This document shows, in pieces, positions 27,958-31,895 of a stretch of DNA of 31,895 nucleotides (positions are counted from its first letter, which is position 1; each line of letters opens with the position of its first letter). The DNA lies in IMG/VR virus record IMGVR_UViG_3300026519_000474, positions 1-31,895 of that record, one strand, 5' to 3'. Position numbers and translations under genes: made by a program. Below the pieces are notes generated by a model. The model saw only the letters and a program-made list of their open reading frames with translations, ran no database searches and was not told the origin of the DNA. The DNA comes from a virus.

Positions 27958-28518
27958 TCACGCGAATACCTTCGGCGCGCCATCCACCGCGGCGTCGCCA
28001 TCCGAATCCAGGTCGCCGACGCGATGCACCGGCTGCTGGCCGTCATCCAGCCTGGTCTGTCCGTAGGTAACGATTTCCGCCGCCGTGATCAGCACGCGGC
28101 TGCCGCCCACCCGCAGCTCGATGCTGCTGCCGGTCATGGTGATGCGCGCATCGCCGATGGTCAGCACGTGTTCCGCCGCCCGGTTGTGCGGCGCGGGATT
28201 GGCATTGCTGTAGCAGCCAGTGTCGCAATAGGCGTCCGTGAGATCGCCGTTCTCGCTGATGACCACCACCTGCTCGCCCGGCGAGGGCGGCGACCAGCTC
28301 TTAATCGCTCCAGCGCGCTCCTTCCATGGAATCCAGCCGGTCAGAAATGGCTGGCCGTCCTCCTCGTTCAGCCGCACCCGCACCAGCCCGCGGCCAGCAT
28401 CCACCTGCTCGATGACGCCGGTGCGGCTCTTGTTGCGCAGCCGCCGCTTGAGGTCGGCCACCTCCGCCGTCAGCCGTGCGATGTGCTCGGTCAGGTCTCC
28501 GGTCGGGTCGATGCTCAT
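27958..28518 (-). CDS. V: Baseplate spike protein V
   Basis: A 186-residue protein like P2 gpV (211 aa), the membrane-piercing spike. An N-terminal helix (HIARLTAEVADLKRRLRN) precedes the OB domain (GVIEQVDAGRGLVRVRLNEE; FLTGWIPWKERAGAIKSWSP; PGEQVVVISENGDLTDA) and a beta-helical stalk (ARITMTGSSIELRVGGSRVL). The metal-binding HxH apex of P2 V is not obvious at the C-terminus. Confidence 0.85.
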   Translation of the reverse strand: MSIDPTGDLTEHIARLTAEVADLKRRLRNKSRTGVIEQVDAGRGLVRVRLNEEDGQPFLTGWIPWKERAGAIKSWSPPSPGEQVVVISENGDLTDAYCDTGCYSNANPAPHNRAAEHVLTIGDARITMTGSSIELRVGGSRVLITAAEIVTYGQTRLDDGQQPVHRVGDLDSDGDAAVDGAPKVFA

Positions 28519-29282
28519 GGCTGCAAATGCGTCGGCTGTGCATCCGGATCGGGCTGATCTGCCGCGAAGGCATAGCCATCCTGATGATCCGGATCGATCA
28601 TCAAAGCCTCGGCCACCGAGCGCGATGCGCCCAGCAGCGCCGCCATCACCTGGTGCGATGGCCGGCCCGGCTGGCGCTCCGCCTGCTCACGGATAGCCAC
28701 CGCCATGTCGGCCAGCACACTATCCGGCTGCTGCTCCAGCAGCGTGATGAGCTGATCCATCAGTGGCGTCGCCTGGCCAGTGGCCGGAGGGTCGCGCGGG
28801 ATGCGCACGCGCATCTCGATCAGCCGCGCCGCATGGCGCGTGGCGCGGTCATCATCGCTCCATGCGCCGCGGCGGATGCGCACGGCCTCGATGGACTGCA
28901 CCAGTGCCGCCCACAGGTCGCGCGCCGCCGATGCCACCTCCTGCAGGGCGTCCAGCACCTGCATCTCCAGCACATCCAACGCCACCTCCAGCTGCGCGTC
29001 GGTGGCCGGCATCAGCAGCTCGAATCCGTCCTGCGAGCTGCTGAAAATGCCCATGGCCAGCTCGATGGTCAGCGACACGCTGCGCTGGGATTTGCGCAGC
29101 GCGGTGGCATCGCCGGCGGCCTCCTCGTCATCCACATAGACGAGGATGAACGGCTGCGCTTCCCGCGCGGCGAGGTCATCGATTTCGCCGATGCGCGAAT
29201 CCCACACGCGATCACCGGCGGTGGTCTGCCCCCGCAGCGCCAGCACGGTGGCCAGCCGCAATGCCAGTCGATTGAGGCTCAT
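28515..29282 (-). CDS. Tail terminator/completion-type protein
   Basis: A 255-residue protein beginning LALRLATVLALRGQTTAGDR, with VWDSRIGEIDDLAAR, an FILVYVDDEEA segment and SVSLTIELAMG. The first about 150 residues follow the pattern of tail terminators (short beta-alpha fold, DDE segment); the rest is helical and unknown. It lies between the head-tail connector and spike gene V, where a terminator belongs. Confidence 0.55.
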   Translation of the reverse strand: MSLNRLALRLATVLALRGQTTAGDRVWDSRIGEIDDLAAREAQPFILVYVDDEEAAGDATALRKSQRSVSLTIELAMGIFSSSQDGFELLMPATDAQLEVALDVLEMQVLDALQEVASAARDLWAALVQSIEAVRIRRGAWSDDDRATRHAARLIEMRVRIPRDPPATGQATPLMDQLITLLEQQPDSVLADMAVAIREQAERQPGRPSHQVMAALLGASRSVAEALMIDPDHQDGYAFAADQPDPDAQPTHLQP

Positions 29283-29653
29283 GCCGGTGCCTCCACCAGC
29301 TCCAGCGTGTAGCGCTCCTGCACGTCATCGCGGTGGATAGCGCGCACAATGAATGCCTGCCCGCTGGCCGTCAGCTCGATGCGATCGCCCTCGCGCACCC
29401 GGCCTGGCGGCAGCTCTGCCTTGCGCACATGCAGCCGCGGGCGGGTGGTGGTCAGCTCCGGACGCATGCCGATGCCGGCGGCCTCCGCCCGCCAGTCCAG
29501 CACCGCCCAGAACACAGCCGGCGAGCGGGAGCTATCCGCGGCAGCACCGGCGTATTGATCCTGCACCTGCGGGATCAGCCGGCACTCCTGTGCGTAATGA
29601 CCGTCCAGCACCTTCTCGGCCTGCGCCAGCAGGCGCTGGTAGGGGGTGGTCAT
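29279..29653 (-). CDS. Head-tail connector-like protein
   Basis: A 124-residue protein: helical start (YQRLLAQAEKVLDGHYAQEC), then beta strands including RPRLHVRKAELPPGRVREGD and AFIVRAIHRDDVQERYTLEL. The small beta-barrel with a hairpin resembles lambda FII/SPP1 gp16-type head completion proteins. It overlaps both neighbours and stands between head and tail modules. Confidence 0.6.
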   Translation of the reverse strand: MTTPYQRLLAQAEKVLDGHYAQECRLIPQVQDQYAGAAADSSRSPAVFWAVLDWRAEAAGIGMRPELTTTRPRLHVRKAELPPGRVREGDRIELTASGQAFIVRAIHRDDVQERYTLELVEAPA

Positions 29654-29862
29654 TGCTGGCCACCCCCTTTCTTGCCCCCGGCGTTTCCACTGCCTGTCTT
29701 CGGCTGCGCCGCGGCTTCGTCAGCCGCGATGCGCACGCGCCCGGCCTCGGCCTGCCGCAGCCAATAGACCGTCAGCTCCACCGCTGCGCCCTTTTTCGGC
29801 AGCGGTTTGGCGTCGCCGGGCATGCGCACCTCGGATGCAATCGGGATCACGCGCACCTTCAT
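29650..29862 (-). CDS. DUF2635-like small phage protein
   Basis: A 70-residue protein that fits the DUF2635 pattern of Mu-like phages: MKVRVIPIASEVRMPGDAKP, LPKKGAAVELTVYWLRQAEA, and GRVRIAADE, then a Gly/Lys/Gln tail. Function unknown. The ATG at 29862 has GGAGG 5 bases upstream; a longer start at 29874 overlaps the capsid stop (TGATG). Confidence 0.7.
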   Translation of the reverse strand: MKVRVIPIASEVRMPGDAKPLPKKGAAVELTVYWLRQAEAGRVRIAADEAAAQPKTGSGNAGGKKGGGQQ

Positions 29863-29873
29863 CGCCGCCTCCA

Positions 29874-30887
29874 TCAGGCCGTGGCGGAGATGAGCGCTGC
29901 CGGGCGGGTGCAGATGGAGAGGCAATTGCGCTGCACCTCCAGGTCATACCCTTTGCCGTTGGGCATCTCGGTCATTTTGGCGTAGATGGTCTCGGCCTGC
30001 GTGTTCACCGTCTCGTTGTAGTCCGCCGGCGCATAGTAGGTCTTGTAGAGGTCGGGCAGGCCGCCCACCACGAAGCGCGCGTTATTGGCCGGGATCAGCG
30101 GTTGATTGTTCTTCGCCGCCTTGACCTTGGCGCTGGAGCGATAGCGCACCCAGCGGATGCCACCGAAGGTGAAGGGGCGGCGCGCATCGCCGCGCAGGGC
30201 AGCGGCGGCCTCCCAGTTCTGGTAGGTGGACTTGACCGCATCGTGGCTGATCAGCGCGTCCCAGAAATCGGCCCCCACAACCGCCGTTACGGGGTAGAGG
30301 TCGCCTCCCACCTCCACGTCCAGCGCATCGGAGAGTGCATCGAGCACCTTCGTGCACTTGCCACGCACATCCGTGCCGGCGGTGCCCAGCGCAAAGGAAA
30401 TCGGTGGCGGAGGCGCGATGCCGAAGCGGTCGAAGAGATTCTCGTAGACCCGCCCCTTGCTGTCCGTCAGCTGCCCGGTGATCGCGCCAACCCGCTGGTG
30501 CTCGCGGGTGAAATCCAGGTCGTTCTTGTGGCGCGCGATCTTGCGGGCCACGCGCTCCTGCACTGTCTCCAGCTGATCCACCGTGCCGAAGGCGCGGCGA
30601 GACTGCACCTCGTCGGCCAGCACCGTGTCATCCCGCTGGAAATGCGGAATGGCGAAGGAGGCGATCTTGGTGGAATCGTGCTTCACCGTCTGGCCAGGGC
30701 CGCCGCGGGGGCTGGGATCGACCAGGCCAATGAGGCCGTCCGCGTATTCCACCGCCACGTTGGTAACATCCAGCGGCTCATCCTCGAAGATGCCCAGCCG
30801 GCCCAGCACCGTGGGCGCCTCCGGCAGGCGGCGGGCGACGGAGGTCAGAGCCTCCATCGTGAAGCGGTCATCGCTCAGGATATTCAT
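29874..30887 (-). CDS. E-like: Major capsid protein, lambda gpE type
   Basis: A 337-residue protein of the Phage_cap_E family (lambda E: 341 aa): FTMEALTSVARRLPEAPTVL at the start, GPGQTVKHDSTKIASFAIPH, FQRDDTVLADEVQSRRAFG, and the end with AKMTEMPNGKGYDLEVQRNC. It forms an HK97-fold shell. Directly upstream lie the decoration protein and the protease/scaffold, the lambda order. Confidence 0.9.
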   Translation of the reverse strand: MNILSDDRFTMEALTSVARRLPEAPTVLGRLGIFEDEPLDVTNVAVEYADGLIGLVDPSPRGGPGQTVKHDSTKIASFAIPHFQRDDTVLADEVQSRRAFGTVDQLETVQERVARKIARHKNDLDFTREHQRVGAITGQLTDSKGRVYENLFDRFGIAPPPPISFALGTAGTDVRGKCTKVLDALSDALDVEVGGDLYPVTAVVGADFWDALISHDAVKSTYQNWEAAAALRGDARRPFTFGGIRWVRYRSSAKVKAAKNNQPLIPANNARFVVGGLPDLYKTYYAPADYNETVNTQAETIYAKMTEMPNGKGYDLEVQRNCLSICTRPAALISATA

Positions 30888-30913
30888 GTCTGCATCTCCT
30901 CAGAAATCCATTG

Positions 30914-31279
30914 TCAGCGCACGATCACGCCCAGCGCCTGCAACTGCGCGATGGCGGTGGCCTTCTGTGCATCGGTGATGCCATCCGGCCAGATCAGCAG
31001 GTCGGCCTTCACTTCCGCGTCGCGCACGATGGCGGCGGCCATCACATCCGCCGCGGTGGCATCCGCGTGATCATAGAGGATGGCCGCGGCGCTCTCGCTG
31101 CCGTCGGTGGCGGACGGATTGAGCGGCGTGTGCTTGCCATCCGCCGCCAGCGCGCCCAACACCGTGCCGGGCGCAAGCTGGCCGGAGCCGGCGGCCAGCG
31201 TGATGTTTTCGCGGGAGCGGGCGCCATTCGCCTCGCTCAAGATGAATTCGCCCGCGCGGGCGGGGGCATCGATGGTCAT
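30914..31279 (-). CDS. D-like: Head decoration protein, lambda gpD type
   Basis: A 121-residue protein of the HDPD family (lambda D: 110 aa): GEFILSEANGARSRENITLA, LAPGTVLGALAADGKHTPLN, AAAILYDHADATAADVMAAA and IVRDAEVKADLLIWP. It trimerises on the shell and stabilises it. Located between protease/scaffold and capsid gene as in lambda. Confidence 0.9.
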   Translation of the reverse strand: MTIDAPARAGEFILSEANGARSRENITLAAGSGQLAPGTVLGALAADGKHTPLNPSATDGSESAAAILYDHADATAADVMAAAIVRDAEVKADLLIWPDGITDAQKATAIAQLQALGVIVR

Positions 31280-31293
31280 TGCTCCAGCTCCTC

Positions 31294-31895
31294 TCAGTCA
31301 GCATTCAGCATGCCGGCGCGCCGCAGGACGCGCTCCCAGCTCTCCATGGCCGCTTCCTTGCGGCTGGGCGTGGCGGTGGCCAGCTCCAGGCCGAGACCGG
31401 CATCATCGGCCTGCGGCATCAACTCCACCTTGGCCTGCTGCCGCGGCGCGGCGGCAAGCACCTCGATGGCCTGCGCCGGCTCCATGTCGGTCGTCAGCGC
31501 CAGCTTGCGCGCCAGCGCCTCGCGGCCCTTTGCCTCGTCGGCGTCCAGGATGGCGGCAATGCGGGCGCGCTCGGCCTGCACCGCCTCGCGCACGTAGTCA
31601 TCCGCCGTAATCTCGCACGCCTTCATTTCCTTGCCCGCCGCAGGGGCAGGCGCTTCGGTCTGCTTCTTGTTCATGATCACGTCCTCCAATCTGCCGATGC
31701 GGTCGGCAAGGCCGACCTCGATGGCCTCCTGCCCCTCGTAAACGCGGGCCTCCATCGCCCGCATGGCGGCGGGCGAAAGAGAAGGCCGCCCGGCATGGAC
31801 GGCCTCGATGAACAGCTCCCAGGCGCGATCCACCGATCGCTGAATGTCCGCCCGCACATCATCGGGCAGTGGCTCATACGGATTGCCGTCCGCCT
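31294..31895 (-). CDS. C-like: S49-type capsid protease/scaffold, C-terminal part (cut by window edge)
   Basis: The frame is open to the right edge, so only the last about 200 residues are seen. Residues near the edge (PYEPLPDDVRADIQRSVDRA; MEARVYEGQEAIEVGLADRI) match the end of the S49 (SppA/lambda gpC) protease domain, where VGLADRIG is typical. After an Ala/Pro/Lys linker follows a helical, scaffold-like region (VREAVQAERARIAAILDADE). An internal ATG near 31675 (MNKKQTEAPAPAAGK) could give a separate scaffold, like lambda Nu3. The catalytic Ser/Lys region is outside the window. Confidence 0.85.
   Translation of the reverse strand, partial: ADGNPYEPLPDDVRADIQRSVDRAWELFIEAVHAGRPSLSPAAMRAMEARVYEGQEAIEVGLADRIGRLEDVIMNKKQTEAPAPAAGKEMKACEITADDYVREAVQAERARIAAILDADEAKGREALARKLALTTDMEPAQAIEVLAAAPRQQAKVELMPQADDAGLGLELATATPSRKEAAMESWERVLRRAGMLNAD

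Noticed and set aside
1-31895. CRISPR arrays or insertion sequences
   Set aside because: No regularly spaced repeats of CRISPR size and no transposase frames or terminal inverted repeats of IS type were seen. The only recombinase is the phage integrase.

Overview
The window is almost entirely the genome of a temperate tailed phage with a high-GC host, most likely an alphaproteobacterium. The host call rests on a GapR (DUF2312) homologue, a GcrA-like helix-turn-helix protein, an XRE regulator and a tail-fibre body of types I know mainly from Alphaproteobacteria and their phages, and a holin resembling the gene-transfer-agent 3TM family. It is inference; no host gene is present.

Layout. (1) 1-3078, minus strand: a tightly overlapping early operon (DUF6378, two zinc-ribbon proteins, GapR, an adenine-type methyltransferase, a GcrA-like HTH protein). 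(2) 3079-3519: a 440-bp stretch with operator-like dyads, a strong hairpin, a doubtful small plus-strand ORF and a clear plus-strand terminator. (3) 3520-4427: the immunity switch, a Cro-like gene (minus) diverging from a LexA/S24-type CI repressor (plus) across a perfect 19-bp dyad. (4) 4432-5508, minus: two probable conversion genes (membrane protein and secreted Excalibur protein). (5) 5601-7828, plus: an operon driven by a TTGACA promoter that carries the same operator, encoding a small coiled-coil protein, a DnaA domain IV-like protein, a one-TM peptide, an excisionase-like HTH protein and a tyrosine integrase. (6) 7847-8773, plus: a Panacea-type toxin-antitoxin module. (7) 8851-8916: a 66-bp 3' part of tRNA-Ser(GCU), the attachment site. 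(8) 9074-12683, minus: a lysis cassette of four small membrane proteins, an N-acetylmuramidase, an NlpC/P60-like protein, an M15-like peptidase and a secreted SNase-like nuclease. (9) 12680-29862, minus: a P2-type contractile tail (D, X, U, T, E/E', FII, FI, fibres, I, J, W, V) interrupted at 17107-20294 by an accessory island. (10) 29874-31895, minus: a lambda-type head module (major capsid E, decoration protein D, C-terminal part of the S49 protease/scaffold).

The attachment site lies between integrase and lysis genes, with phage genes continuing on both sides. That is the attP order of a circular or virion genome (or a junction of tandem prophages), not the order of a single prophage. Portal, terminase and main replication genes would lie outside the window.

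The most unusual part is the 3.2-kb island in the tail operon. It holds a second Panacea module (with a two-TM toxin candidate and its own terminator), an XRE gene followed by a WYL-like/TM gene bracketed by a 25-bp direct repeat, an AntA/KilAC antirepressor, and a 37-residue membrane peptide with its own extended -10 promoter. Together with the module beside attP, the phage carries two different Panacea toxin-antitoxin systems.
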